Part shown: positions 1 to 9,898 of the stretch, piece by piece | Position numbering within the stretch: position 1 is the first letter of the stretch | How the letters are laid out: each line of letters starts with the position of its first letter | Origin: Pseudomonas sp. | GTDB lineage: Bacteria; Pseudomonadota; Gammaproteobacteria; Pseudomonadales; Pseudomonadaceae | Length of the DNA: 64,000 nt | Direction: 5' to 3' | Assembly: GCF_030698175.1 (NCBI RefSeq) | Contig: NZ_JAUYNT010000018.1 | Span: 124,001-188,000, forward strand | The notes under the pieces: generated by a model | Database searches by the model: none | Told to the model about the DNA's origin: nothing | The model's input: the letters and a program-made list of their open reading frames with translations, nothing else | Translations under genes and position numbers: made by a program

Positions 1-320
1 GCTGGTGGACAAGTAAACGTTGTCCACCCTACATCGCTCTCAAGTCCGCTAGGGTGGGAAACCGCGAAGCGTTTCCCACCGTGTAGATGCCCAGGCTACT
101 CGCTGCCGGCCGTAACAGACCGCAATCGGCCAAAAGCTGCCCATCGAAACTGTCTACGAAACCAAGGTCTATTCACTTTAAGCGTCGGCTGTTTTCCAAA
201 AACGATGTTTAGAGTACGGTAAATAAATCTACCCCCTTTGCCTCAGAGACTTAATACTCTGCTCCGGCATGCTTGGGGCAATGCTCACATCAGTAATGAT
301 ATGGATAGCTAGGGGACGCG

Positions 321-2567
321 ATGCAAGTTGCAGATTTCAGGTTGGTGGATGACCTGAGCCATAAAGATTTTGAGCACTTTGTGAAGGATCTGCTGCTTGC
401 CTCGGGCTGGCAGGAAGCAGTGGTCACAGAGACTGGCAGCGAATATCGCTACGGTGATGGTGGGGTGGACATCTTTGCCTACCGCGACGGACGTAAGTTT
501 GCAGTAGAGGTAAAACAACGCCAGCTGAACACTACGGTGGACGTCAGCGCTCTAAACCAATTGGTCACCGGGGCTCGGCTCGCAAATGTGAAACTGATGA
601 TCTTGGTCACCAACTCGTACTTCACCTCCGAGGTCAAAGTCCGGGCTTTGCGCTTAGGTGTTGAACTGATTGACCGGGACGCGTTGAAGAACTTGTTTGT
701 GGTTCGCGGCTCGGAGATCGGCCGAAGGATTAAGCCGCGCGAATATCAGGTTGAGGTCATTCAACAGGCACTGGAACACTTCGATACAGGCAAACGAAGA
801 CTGCTGATCGAGATGGCAACCGGCCTGGGAAAAACTTACACCGTTGCGTTACTGATCAAACAATTGCTCGAACGTGCTGAGGTTAGGCCGCGCGTTCTGT
901 TTCTCGCTCATCAGATCGAGATTCTGTTGCAGTCGGTGACCGCCTTCAAGAACGTGTTGGGTTTGGGGAGTTACAGCTTTTCTGCCTGCTTCGCGGGTTC
1001 TCGGCCTGAGAATACTGACTTGGTCTTTGCCAGCTTTGACACACTGTATGGCCAACTGGGCGACCTGGCGGCGGGTAGCTTTGATTACGTAATCGTCGAC
1101 GAAGCGCACCACACGCCGGCCAGAACCTATGCGAGCGTTGTGGCGCACTTCCAACCCCGTCTGCTTATTGGCCTTACAGCAACGCCTTGGCGCACCGATA
1201 ACAAAAGCGTTAGTGAATTCTTCGGCGGCGCGGACGGCCATATTGGCCGCTATGACCTGATCTGGGGGCTGCAGCATAAGAAACTGGCGTTTCCCAAGTA
1301 CTTGGTTTTGCTCGATGACATTGACCAGGATCGCATTGACCAACTGGAGAGTGGTCTGTCGATTTCGGATCTGGATAAACGGCTTTTCCTGCATAAGAAG
1401 GATCAAGAAGTCGTGCGCCTGATTGAGGCTACGATCAAACAGAAGCAGTTGAGTAACGTAAAGGGCATCGTCTTCTGTCGGAACATCAGACATCTTCGGC
1501 ACCTGCTCGGTTTCTTCGAAGCTGGTACCGCCACCAGCGTGCATTCGCGCATGCTGGATGCAGAACGCAGAGAAAATATCCGGCAATTCCGCGAAGGCGA
1601 ACTCAAGTACATCTTGGTATGCGATCTGTTCAATGAGGGGATCGATATCCCTGAAACCAATCTGCTGGTGTTCATGCGATACACGGGTTCGAAAACCGTG
1701 TGGCTGCAACAGTTAGGGCGCGGCCTACGCAAAACCAAAAACAAAGATTGTGTTCATGTGCTCGACTTTGTGGGATCTCTGGACCGCTTGAAGGATGTTC
1801 AGCAGTTGGTCAAGGCTGTGCGCAGCAAGCCAAGAAAAAGGCTGACTGAGGACGATCTGGATGAGGCCCGTGATGATCAACACGATCTGCACGATGACAC
1901 TATTGAAGTGACTTACAGCCAGTCGGCTGCGCGCGTGCTTGACCTGATCGAACGCCTGAGATACCGGCTCAATAGCCGTGAGGAAATGGTCGAGCAGCTT
2001 AGGCGTTATCAGAACGCCACCGGTAACGTACCGTCAATTGAGGCACTGGAAAGCAGCCTGGAAGACCTTTCTGTGGACCAGGTAGCTACGCACTTTGACT
2101 CCTATCAAGGGTATCTCCAGGCCGCGTTCGGCTGGGACATCGATACCGCTGCCATCAATAAAGAAGTAGCTAGAGCCTACAGGGGCTATCAGGAGAAGCA
2201 CGGGGTGCCACCCAGCCCGAAGGCGCTGTCGTTGGAATTCCAGTACAAGACGCTGCCGTGGTTTACCGCAACGGAAATGGCTCGCTCAATCGCCAGGCTA
2301 ACGCCGACACAGGTGCTCGATACCATTGCTCAGGGCGCGCTAGCGGCTCCTGAACCGGGGGGGATTACAGCGCAGGCCACAGCAGTCGTTCAGTCTGTCT
2401 CTGCTCCTGTGCTACCTGAGGATCGGGCACAGCTTGAGCTGCTCGCAAAATATCGCGGAGTTGTCAGCAGCCGCGCGGATCTGTTGACGCTATCCAAAGA
2501 GCAACTCGACCTAATAACCGCCGTGTTTCGTTCCACATCGGTGTTTTTGGTGCGGTTGAGAGGTTAG
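321..2567 (+). CDS. Mrr-like restriction endonuclease domain fused to SF2 (DEAD/DEAH) helicase
   Basis: 748 aa ORF. N-terminal nuclease-like stretch (DGGVDIFAYRDGRKFAVEVKQRQ), Walker A-like EMATGLGKTYT, DEAH box (VDEAHH), TATPWR, and motif VI-like QQLGRGLRK. Confidence 0.88.
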   Translation: MQVADFRLVDDLSHKDFEHFVKDLLLASGWQEAVVTETGSEYRYGDGGVDIFAYRDGRKFAVEVKQRQLNTTVDVSALNQLVTGARLANVKLMILVTNSYFTSEVKVRALRLGVELIDRDALKNLFVVRGSEIGRRIKPREYQVEVIQQALEHFDTGKRRLLIEMATGLGKTYTVALLIKQLLERAEVRPRVLFLAHQIEILLQSVTAFKNVLGLGSYSFSACFAGSRPENTDLVFASFDTLYGQLGDLAAGSFDYVIVDEAHHTPARTYASVVAHFQPRLLIGLTATPWRTDNKSVSEFFGGADGHIGRYDLIWGLQHKKLAFPKYLVLLDDIDQDRIDQLESGLSISDLDKRLFLHKKDQEVVRLIEATIKQKQLSNVKGIVFCRNIRHLRHLLGFFEAGTATSVHSRMLDAERRENIRQFREGELKYILVCDLFNEGIDIPETNLLVFMRYTGSKTVWLQQLGRGLRKTKNKDCVHVLDFVGSLDRLKDVQQLVKAVRSKPRKRLTEDDLDEARDDQHDLHDDTIEVTYSQSAARVLDLIERLRYRLNSREEMVEQLRRYQNATGNVPSIEALESSLEDLSVDQVATHFDSYQGYLQAAFGWDIDTAAINKEVARAYRGYQEKHGVPPSPKALSLEFQYKTLPWFTATEMARSIARLTPTQVLDTIAQGALAAPEPGGITAQATAVVQSVSAPVLPEDRAQLELLAKYRGVVSSRADLLTLSKEQLDLITAVFRSTSVFLVRLRG

Positions 2568-2572
2568 TAGAA

Positions 2573-5089
2573 ATGCACGTTTTATCCGAAATGACGACAG
2601 CTGCTCGCTCGCTGAAAGCGCAGATGATCGCAGCAGGCCTACTCCCTGCAACCGAAACGTCGGGACGCCTAGATATCCTGATCGCCAAACTGGATGTTGA
2701 AGACTTTCTTAGTTTGCGTGCGCTTCCAGCTTTCTGGGAGCTGCTGGCTTTTTGGCAGATTCCGGCCGATATCGAGCAACCGTCTACGTCGCAGAAGGAA
2801 CAGGGAGTGCTCACGTTCGCAGATGAGCAGCAACACCGCACACTCAATCCCCCCCCCCTTAGCTATCACGCGGACGTGAAGGCGGGGTCTTCAGCGACTG
2901 ACGTTCCGCCACGTCTCCCACATCCTCAGACTCTGATCGGTGATGTGCAACTCGGTGGCCGCTTCGACAAATTGATTGCCCGACTGTGCCGTAGCGCGAG
3001 CCGCAGTGCTGGAGTCACGGTCACCTTCGAGCGGCTTGAGGATATTTTGAACCTGCCCGTAGAAGGCCTGCTCAGGCTTGATGGAGTCGGTAAAGCCTAC
3101 AGGGATGACTGGCAGGAGCTCAAGGTCCTGTATATCCAGGCAGCCGAGTTTCTGCCTGTGCCACCAGATTTGTCAGGCGTCGTTGATCCTCTCGAACTCG
3201 TTCGAGAGGACATGCGACTCAATTTGACGCAGTTAGACGCTGCTGACCTTAAAGTCATTGCCAAGCTTGAGCGCGTTATAGGTCGTGCTGACATCAGGAC
3301 TATTTTGAGCTTCGACTCATTGGAGCAAGATGCGACAGGTTCGCTGGTCGGTCGCACAAGAAGCCAGCTATTACAGGTGCGGGAACGTTTGGCTGCCGAG
3401 CTTCAGCTCATTACAACGGGCACTCTGGACTATCACACTGCCCCAACCTCGTTGATTACCTCCACGGCGCAATCGTTTGCATCGGTGGCGGAATTGGGTG
3501 GGTTTCTGCTGGATCGGGTGGATACTTTTCTGGCGACGCTTGATGAGAAAAGCCAGCTGATCTTCCAGCACCGTTGGGGATTCGTTGACGAGCGCCTGAC
3601 GCTTTCGGAAATTGGCAAAAAATATGCTGTTTCCCGAGAGCGCATCCGCCAATTGGAAAGCAAGATTAACGAGCGGCTCAATGGCTATCTTGCTCTGGAT
3701 TCCGCCGAGATTTGGCGCGCAGTAACAAGTCTGTCGCAGGAAACGCTGCACCTAGAGATGGCAGATCTGTCCGAATGCTTTGCGGAACAGGCCCACTTCC
3801 ATGATTTTTTGGCATTCGTTAGCCATGGCCGTATCGTCTCTACTGTCTCTTCGACACACCCGCCACTGGCAATACTTGATGGGTACTTCGCCCTGTATGG
3901 CGCGGCTGTTGATCAGCTGGTTGTCCTTCAATATTTGCAACAAGAGCTGGGCGGGGATGAAAAGGATGCATCCAATGCGTTGCAATTCCTACATGCCAAA
4001 GCTCAAGTGGCATTCGAGAGCGGGAAAGTACTCCCGCTGAATCTAGGAAAGCACGAGGCGGCAGCGGCAGTGCTCAGTGAACACCCTAACGGCCTACCAT
4101 GGCTGGATATTGCCCGACACGCGAACAGACGCGGTATATCCCGCAGTTCGTTTTCAGAGCAGACCAGTGGCCATGGATTGCAGGATTCGGCACTTATGTA
4201 TGTCGCCGGCAAAGGAGTCTACAGACATACCCGGTACGTCGATTTTTCCACCGTCGACAAACCCGCCATTTTCCAAGCCCTGCATACCTACTTCGCTACT
4301 TCTGCACGGGAGGTGTCGCATTTAAGCGAGGCCCATGCAGGTTTACCGGAGCTGCGTAAACATGACTACTACATCCTTCGCTATGTAGTGAAGATGCACG
4401 GAGAAGACTACGGAATTTATTTCAACGGTAAATCGCAGACCGACTCCATAAGTCTGAATCCGGCGTTCGACTTGTACTCGCAAAAAAGTGTAATTCTGCA
4501 CTCGATGCGACAAAGACTAGGGCCTTTAACCAGCAACGAGGTGGCGCAACTTTTGAAAAGCCGTAGTTCGCGACACGCAAAGTTTTATCTCAGCGAGTTA
4601 ATGTTCACCAATCAGGTCGTGCAGGTAGACCGTATGCTTTACACCACTCCGGAGCATGCTTACGAAAACATCGACCTAGATGCAATGCGGCATGCGATAG
4701 AGTCGGTGTTACGAAGCCACGACAAGCCTGTAGACCCCTCAATCATTCAATATGAGCTGAATGCGTTGCAGGGCGAAGCCTACTCAAAATACTTCTACAG
4801 TTCGCTTGCTCGCTTTTTCGCCCAACTCGGGCATTGGCAACGCCGCCACAGCCTGTTCGCTCTGCAGCCTATTTCCTTTGCTAGTTTGACAGACGCGATC
4901 GATACGCTTTGTAAGCCAGATGATAGCCTCGAGCAGAACCTTCAATCGCTACGCTTGCATATTGCGATCAACGAGGAGGCTGCCAGAGTATCCCTCTATA
5001 ACTGGAAAGCCGCGAAGGCACGACTGGCCGCTGGTGTAGGCGTACCTGAAGTGGAAGATGAATTAGAGGGTGAGTTGGAAATCGACTGA
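2573..5089 (+). CDS. Large protein with sigma-70 region 4-like HTH, HhH-like segments and HARE-HTH/winged-helix-like C-terminal segments
   Basis: 838 aa ORF starting 5 bp after the helicase stop. Contains LTLSEIGKKYAVSRERIRQLESKINERL (typical sigma region 4) and PNGLPWLDIARHANRRGIS...MYVAGKGVYR (HARE-HTH-like). Confidence 0.72.
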   Translation: MHVLSEMTTAARSLKAQMIAAGLLPATETSGRLDILIAKLDVEDFLSLRALPAFWELLAFWQIPADIEQPSTSQKEQGVLTFADEQQHRTLNPPPLSYHADVKAGSSATDVPPRLPHPQTLIGDVQLGGRFDKLIARLCRSASRSAGVTVTFERLEDILNLPVEGLLRLDGVGKAYRDDWQELKVLYIQAAEFLPVPPDLSGVVDPLELVREDMRLNLTQLDAADLKVIAKLERVIGRADIRTILSFDSLEQDATGSLVGRTRSQLLQVRERLAAELQLITTGTLDYHTAPTSLITSTAQSFASVAELGGFLLDRVDTFLATLDEKSQLIFQHRWGFVDERLTLSEIGKKYAVSRERIRQLESKINERLNGYLALDSAEIWRAVTSLSQETLHLEMADLSECFAEQAHFHDFLAFVSHGRIVSTVSSTHPPLAILDGYFALYGAAVDQLVVLQYLQQELGGDEKDASNALQFLHAKAQVAFESGKVLPLNLGKHEAAAAVLSEHPNGLPWLDIARHANRRGISRSSFSEQTSGHGLQDSALMYVAGKGVYRHTRYVDFSTVDKPAIFQALHTYFATSAREVSHLSEAHAGLPELRKHDYYILRYVVKMHGEDYGIYFNGKSQTDSISLNPAFDLYSQKSVILHSMRQRLGPLTSNEVAQLLKSRSSRHAKFYLSELMFTNQVVQVDRMLYTTPEHAYENIDLDAMRHAIESVLRSHDKPVDPSIIQYELNALQGEAYSKYFYSSLARFFAQLGHWQRRHSLFALQPISFASLTDAIDTLCKPDDSLEQNLQSLRLHIAINEEAARVSLYNWKAAKARLAAGVGVPEVEDELEGELEID

Positions 5090-5311
5090 AATTGTGTAGG
5101 TAAATCAGCTCCTGGAGCGCTAAACAGCTGCTCTAGTGGCCTAGCCCGTTAACCTCTAAACGAATAGGCCCTGCCGCCCTAGAGACCTTAAGGCCCCAAA
5201 ATTAGCTTCACACTCAGTCAGCTTTTGGCCATTCATAGTCTGTCGCGACCGGCAGCTCTTGGCCGACAGCAGCCAGTCATAACCTGCTGCGATCAAACCA
5301 ATACAGGCCTC

Positions 5312-6058
5312 TCAACTGTCCGAAGAGCCACTCGCGGCTAAGACCTCAAGCAACCGATACCCAACCCCGGCTTCGGTGACGATAAAGCGCGGCGCTGCGG
5401 GGTCGTCGTTGAGTTTCTGGCGTAGATGACCGACTACCACGCGCAGGTAGTGGCTGTCTTCGGCGTGGCTGGGGCCCCAGATGTCTTTGAGCAGTTGTTG
5501 CTGGGTCAGCACCCGGCCGAGGTGGCGGGCGAGCGTGGCCAGTACCTCGTACTCCTTGCGGGTCAGCGCCACTTCGGCCCCGTCCAGGGTCACCCGTCGA
5601 TAGGCAAAATCCACGGTTAACGGCCCGCTGCTGACACTGGCGGCCTGCTGCTCACCGTTGCCGGCTTGGCGCAGCAACACCCGCACCCGGGCGAGAAATT
5701 CCTGGATGCCGAAGGGTTTGGTCACGTAATCATTGGCGCCGCCGTCCAGCGCCAGGACTTTTTCACTCTCGCTGGCGCGCACCGAGAGCACCAGCACCGG
5801 CACCTGGGACCATTCGCGCAGTTCGCGCAGCACCGCCTGGCCGTCCATGTCCGGCAGGCCGAGGTCGAGTACCACCAAATCCGGTTTGGCCAGCGCGGCA
5901 TGGGCCAGCCCTTCGCCGCCATTGCTGCCCTCCAGCACTTTATAGCCCTGGGCCGCCAAGCTGATGCGCAGGAACTTGCGAATCTGCGCTTCGTCGTCGA
6001 TGACCAGGATGGTCGGTTGATTAGTGGTCATGTCTCTCAATCTGTAGGGCGGGTGCAA
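5312..6058 (-). CDS. kdpE: KdpE, DNA-binding response regulator (OmpR family)
   Basis: Receiver domain (ILVIDDEAQIRKFLRISL) plus winged-helix C-terminus (LTRKEYEVLATLARHLGRVLT). Adjacent to kdpD. Confidence 0.95.
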   Translation of the reverse strand: MHPPYRLRDMTTNQPTILVIDDEAQIRKFLRISLAAQGYKVLEGSNGGEGLAHAALAKPDLVVLDLGLPDMDGQAVLRELREWSQVPVLVLSVRASESEKVLALDGGANDYVTKPFGIQEFLARVRVLLRQAGNGEQQAASVSSGPLTVDFAYRRVTLDGAEVALTRKEYEVLATLARHLGRVLTQQQLLKDIWGPSHAEDSHYLRVVVGHLRQKLNDDPAAPRFIVTEAGVGYRLLEVLAASGSSDS

Positions 6059-6168
6059 CCCGCCAAAATCTGCACAACAAGGGCAATGCGGGCGCGCTCA
6101 ACCGTAGAGCGGGTGCAGCCCGCGAAATATCTGCACAACAACGGCAATGCGGGTTGCACCTGCCCTAC
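6043..6168. repeat. Tandem plus inverted repeat between kdpD and kdpE
   Basis: Two approximate tandem copies of GTAGxGCGGGTGCAxCCCGCxAAA..ATCTGCACAACAAxGGCAATGCGG. Outer ends gtagggcgggtgcaacc / ggttgcacctgccctac are inverted. Confidence 0.75.
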
Positions 6169-8813
6169 TCTTCTTCCGCTAGCGGCTGTGGATGCAACGG
6201 CAGGTGCAGGCACAGGGTAGCACCGCGGCCATCCAGGCCGTCATCCACCGTCACCCGACCGCCGTGGGCGCCGACCATGCCTTGGCAAATCGCCAGCCCC
6301 AGGCCGGTGCCCTGGCCGCCACGATCGCCGCGGGCGGCGGTGTAGAACATGTCGAAAATCTTCTCGCGCTCGTGCAGCGGAATGCCCGGGCCCTGATCGC
6401 TGACGGCGAAGCGCAGTTCCTTGGCATCGGCCTCGACGGCGATGCGCAAGCGGCCCTGGCTGGGCGAGAAGCGCGCGGCGTTTTCCAGCACGTTGATCAG
6501 CGCCTGTTCGATCAGCGCCCCGTGCGCGTACAGCAGCGGCAATTGCGCCGGCAACTGCACCTCCAGCTGCAGATCGGCCAACACCGGGCGCAGCCGCTGC
6601 ACGGCACTGGCGACTATATCGCCGGGCGCCACCCAATCGCGCGCCAAGGCCAGGCCGCCGTGACCCAGGCGGGTCATGTCGAGCAGGTTCTGGATATAGC
6701 GGTCGAGGCGCTCGGCCTCATCGCTGGTGCCTTGCAGCAACTCGCGGCGGTCACTCAGGGAAATGCTTTCACCCAGGGTCAGCAGGCTGTCGATGGAACC
6801 GCGCATGGCCGTGAGCGGGGTGCGCAAGTCATGGGACACCGAGGCCAGCAAGGCGCTGCGTAACTCTTCGGTCTGCCCGTGCAGGCGCGCGGCCTCCAGC
6901 TCTTGCGCCAGTTGTGCACGCTCCAGCGCCTGCGCCAAGGGTTGCGCCAGGGCGGCGATCAGGCGGCGCTGTTCGGGTGGCAGCGGGCGGCCATCTTTGG
7001 GGCTGACGCCGAGCAGGGCCAAGGGCCCCTCCTCACCCGACAACGGCCACCACCACCAGCGCCCGCCAGGCAGCGTATCGGTGCCCAAGCCAGCCGGTTG
7101 TTCATGTTGCCAGGCCCAGTCGGCGGCGGCGCGTTCCTGCTCGACCAGCAGCCGTTGCACCCCGGCCTCAACCTGCCACAGGCCATCGGTGCTGCGCGCC
7201 AACAGGCTGATTTCCAGTTCGTGCCACTGGCCGAATTGCTGCAGCGCGGCGGCCAACACTGCCTGCCGATCGGTGGCGGCGGTCAGCTTGCGCGACAGTT
7301 CCAGCAAGGCGGTGGTTTCCGCCTGGGTCTGGCGTAGCGCCTCCAGTTGCCGGCGCTGGCGGGTGGCCAGATTGCCGGTCAGGGCCGCCATCAGCAGGAA
7401 GAACAACAGCGTCAGCACGTCTTGCTGGCGGGCGATGGTCAGCGACCAGGTCGGCGGGATAAAGAAAAAGTTGTAGGCCAGAAACGACAGCCCGGCGCAG
7501 GCCAGCGCCGGACCCAAACTGCTGCGCACCGCCACCAGCAACACGGCCGCAAGAAATACCAGGGAGATATTCGGCAGTTCGAGAAAACGCGACACCGCCA
7601 GCGACAGGCCGGTGGCCGCCAGCGCCGCCCCTAACGCCAACCCGTAGTCGCGCCACACCAGCGGTGCCGAGGCGCGGCGTGGCGCCGGCAGCAACTCGCT
7701 GGTGCTGTCCAGCACGCTGATTTCCAGCCCCTGGCCACGGGCCAATAAGCGCTCGGCCAGACCGCGACCGAACCAGCGCCGAGTCAGCCGCTGACGGCTA
7801 CGACCGACCAGAATCAGGCTGGCGCGGCGCTCGCGGGCATGCTCGATCAGGGTCTGCGCGACTTCGCCGGCACGCAAGCTGACCACCTTGCCACCCAGAC
7901 GCTCGGCCAGTTGTTGCGCGGCCTGCAAACAGGCCAGCCGTCGTTCATCACGCTCGCCGCCGGTATCCACATGCACCACCGACCAGGGCAAATGCCGGCG
8001 CTCGGCCACCCGGCTGGCATGCCGCACCAGCCGCTCGGCTTGCTCGCAGGCATCGATGCCGACCAACAAACGTCCGCGCAAGGTCGGCGCGACATGGCCT
8101 TGCAGGCGATAGCGCCGGTTAAGGTCGGCATCCACCCGCGCGGCGGCCGTTTGCATGGCCAGCTCGCGCAACGCGGTGAGGTTGGTCTGCGAGAAAAACG
8201 CATCGATGGCTGCCCGCGCCTGCTCCGGCACATAGACCTTGCCGTCGCGCAGCCGCTCCAGCAACTCGCGCGGTGGCAGGTCGATCAGCAGGATTTCATC
8301 GGCTTCTTGCAGCACCCAGTCCGGCAGCGTCTCGCGCACCTGCACACCGGTGATATCGCGGACCTGATCGTTGAGGCTTTCCAGATGCTGGACGTTGACC
8401 GTGGTGTAGATGTCGATGCCGGCCTCCAGCAATTCGCGCACATCCTGCCAGCGCTTGCTGTGGCGACTGCCGGGCACATTGCTGTGGGCCAGTTCATCGA
8501 CCAACAACAGCTTGGGTGGCTTGGCCAGAATGCCGTCCAGGTCCATCTCGGTCATGGCCACGTCGCGGTACTTGAGGTGGCGCTGCGGTTGCTGCGGCAA
8601 GCCGACCAGCAACGCTTCGGTCTCCGCCCGGCCATGGGTTTCCACCACGCCGGCGCGCAGGTCGACGCCCTGAGCCAGCTGCGCCTGGGCGGCTTGCAGC
8701 ATGGCAAAGGTCTTGCCGACGCCGGGCGCCGCACCGAGAAAAACTTTCAGCCGGCCACGCCCATCCTTGGGCATCTCGGCCAGCAGGGCATCGGCGCGTA
8801 CGGCATCACTCAT
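6165..8813 (-). CDS. kdpD: KdpD, sensor histidine kinase
   Basis: 882 aa. N-terminal KdpD domain (GRLKVFLGAAPGVGKTFAML), DUF4118-like membrane segment, HATPase/HisKA motifs (SHDLRTPLTAMRGSIDSLL). Confidence 0.96.
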   Translation of the reverse strand: MSDAVRADALLAEMPKDGRGRLKVFLGAAPGVGKTFAMLQAAQAQLAQGVDLRAGVVETHGRAETEALLVGLPQQPQRHLKYRDVAMTEMDLDGILAKPPKLLLVDELAHSNVPGSRHSKRWQDVRELLEAGIDIYTTVNVQHLESLNDQVRDITGVQVRETLPDWVLQEADEILLIDLPPRELLERLRDGKVYVPEQARAAIDAFFSQTNLTALRELAMQTAAARVDADLNRRYRLQGHVAPTLRGRLLVGIDACEQAERLVRHASRVAERRHLPWSVVHVDTGGERDERRLACLQAAQQLAERLGGKVVSLRAGEVAQTLIEHARERRASLILVGRSRQRLTRRWFGRGLAERLLARGQGLEISVLDSTSELLPAPRRASAPLVWRDYGLALGAALAATGLSLAVSRFLELPNISLVFLAAVLLVAVRSSLGPALACAGLSFLAYNFFFIPPTWSLTIARQQDVLTLLFFLLMAALTGNLATRQRRQLEALRQTQAETTALLELSRKLTAATDRQAVLAAALQQFGQWHELEISLLARSTDGLWQVEAGVQRLLVEQERAAADWAWQHEQPAGLGTDTLPGGRWWWWPLSGEEGPLALLGVSPKDGRPLPPEQRRLIAALAQPLAQALERAQLAQELEAARLHGQTEELRSALLASVSHDLRTPLTAMRGSIDSLLTLGESISLSDRRELLQGTSDEAERLDRYIQNLLDMTRLGHGGLALARDWVAPGDIVASAVQRLRPVLADLQLEVQLPAQLPLLYAHGALIEQALINVLENAARFSPSQGRLRIAVEADAKELRFAVSDQGPGIPLHEREKIFDMFYTAARGDRGGQGTGLGLAICQGMVGAHGGRVTVDDGLDGRGATLCLHLPLHPQPLAEEE

Positions 8814-8891
8814 GGGGCTTACTCATCGCTATGTACCCGTTAATTGTTGAGGCGTGCGGCCGATCAAGCGATGCCTGAGCTGCGGTAATTT

Positions 8892-9054
8892 GTAGGGTGG
8901 GTTAGGCGCATGACCACGGGCTCTCAGCTGATGCTTAGCCTGTGGCGCCGTAACCCACCAGCGGGGGCAGGCCGATCATCGCTGGTGGGTTACGTGGCGC
9001 ACACATTGCGCAGTTGATGCTCTGATTCTGCTCTGCGCCACTAACCCACCCTAC
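8892..9054. repeat. Long palindromic repeat (GTAGGGTGGGTTAGGCG ... CTAACCCACCCTAC) between kdpC and kdpD
   Basis: Terminal inverted repeat read directly. Related copies near 35263 and 48257. Confidence 0.75.
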
Positions 9055-9088
9055 GTTTTTGTCATCAACACTTAACGGAGACATAACC

Positions 9089-9655
9089 TTATTGATGGTC
9101 AAAGGAGGGGCGATTGTCGGCCAGGGCCAGGTTTAGAGCCAGCACATTGACCACCGCAGGACCCACCATAGGCTGCTCTGTGTGTTGCACCAACAGCCGC
9201 TCCAGCGACTCCACGGGCAGGCCACGGGCGGCGGCGATACGGGCCAGCTGATAACGCGCGGCGGCCGGTGGCAGGTGCGGATCGAGGCCGCTGCCGGAGG
9301 TGGTCAGCAGCGCCATCGGCACCGCGCCCTGGCCGGCAACGCTGAGCTGCGCGGCATCGATGGCGATACGTTCGGCCAACGCCGGGTTGCTCGGCGCCAG
9401 GTTGCTGGCGGCACTGGCGACGGTGGCAAAAGCCCCGGCCGAGGGCCGCGACTGGAACCACTCGGCGCCGCTGAATTGCTGCGCCAGCAGCGCACTGCCG
9501 CGCACCTCTCCCTTGGCATCCATTACCAGGCTGCCGTTGGCTTGCGCCGGGAACGCCAGCTGGGCAATGCCGGTGACCGTCAGCGGATACAGCACCCCTG
9601 TAACCAGCGTCAGCAGGGCCAACAAACTCACGGCGGGACGAAGTTGTTTAAGCAT
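9089..9655 (-). CDS. kdpC: KdpC, potassium-transporting ATPase subunit C
   Basis: 188 aa. [19 protein letters not shown] and [21 protein letters not shown] are characteristic KdpC segments. Confidence 0.95.
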   Translation of the reverse strand: MLKQLRPAVSLLALLTLVTGVLYPLTVTGIAQLAFPAQANGSLVMDAKGEVRGSALLAQQFSGAEWFQSRPSAGAFATVASAASNLAPSNPALAERIAIDAAQLSVAGQGAVPMALLTTSGSGLDPHLPPAAARYQLARIAAARGLPVESLERLLVQHTEQPMVGPAVVNVLALNLALADNRPSFDHQ

Positions 9656-9701
9656 GATCAGAACCTCAAGAGTTGAAAAGACTATGCGAATCAGTGTTAT
9701 T

Positions 9702-9769
9702 CGTCGTTCCCGCGCAGGCGGGAACCCAGGGAGCGGCGCAGCTGGATCCCCGCCTGCGCGGGGATGACG
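9702..9769. repeat. Inverted repeat CGTCGTTCCCGCGCAGGCGGGAACCCAG / CTGGATCCCCGCCTGCGCGGGGATGACG
   Basis: Two arms, each itself a hairpin, lying between kdpB and kdpC. Confidence 0.8.
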
Positions 9770-9808
9770 CGTGAGCCTTACAAAGCACGCCGGTCGTCAA
9801 ACCAGGCG

Positions 9809-9882
9809 GTAGGATGGGTTGAGCGCAGCGATACCCATCATTGCAACCTCGTTGGGTATCGCTGCGCTCAACACCAACCTAC
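9809..9882. repeat. Palindromic repeat GTAGGATGGGTTGAGCGCAGCGATACCCATC ... GGGTATCGCTGCGCTCAA
   Basis: Inverted arms read directly. Same family at 30690, 31687, 38885, 39916 and 58202. Confidence 0.8.
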
Positions 9883-9898
9883 AAAAACACGCCGGCCG

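Noticed and set aside
1-90. Possible tRNA/att site at the left edge
   Set aside because: Sequence is GTGGGAAACCGCGAAGCGTTTCCCACC-type hairpin repeat. No cloverleaf was recognised.
849-1709. 286-aa ORF antisense to the nuclease-helicase
   Set aside because: Overlaps conserved helicase motifs on + and has no domain of its own.
7839-8843. 334-aa ORF antisense to kdpD
   Set aside because: No motifs; GC-rich antisense artefact.
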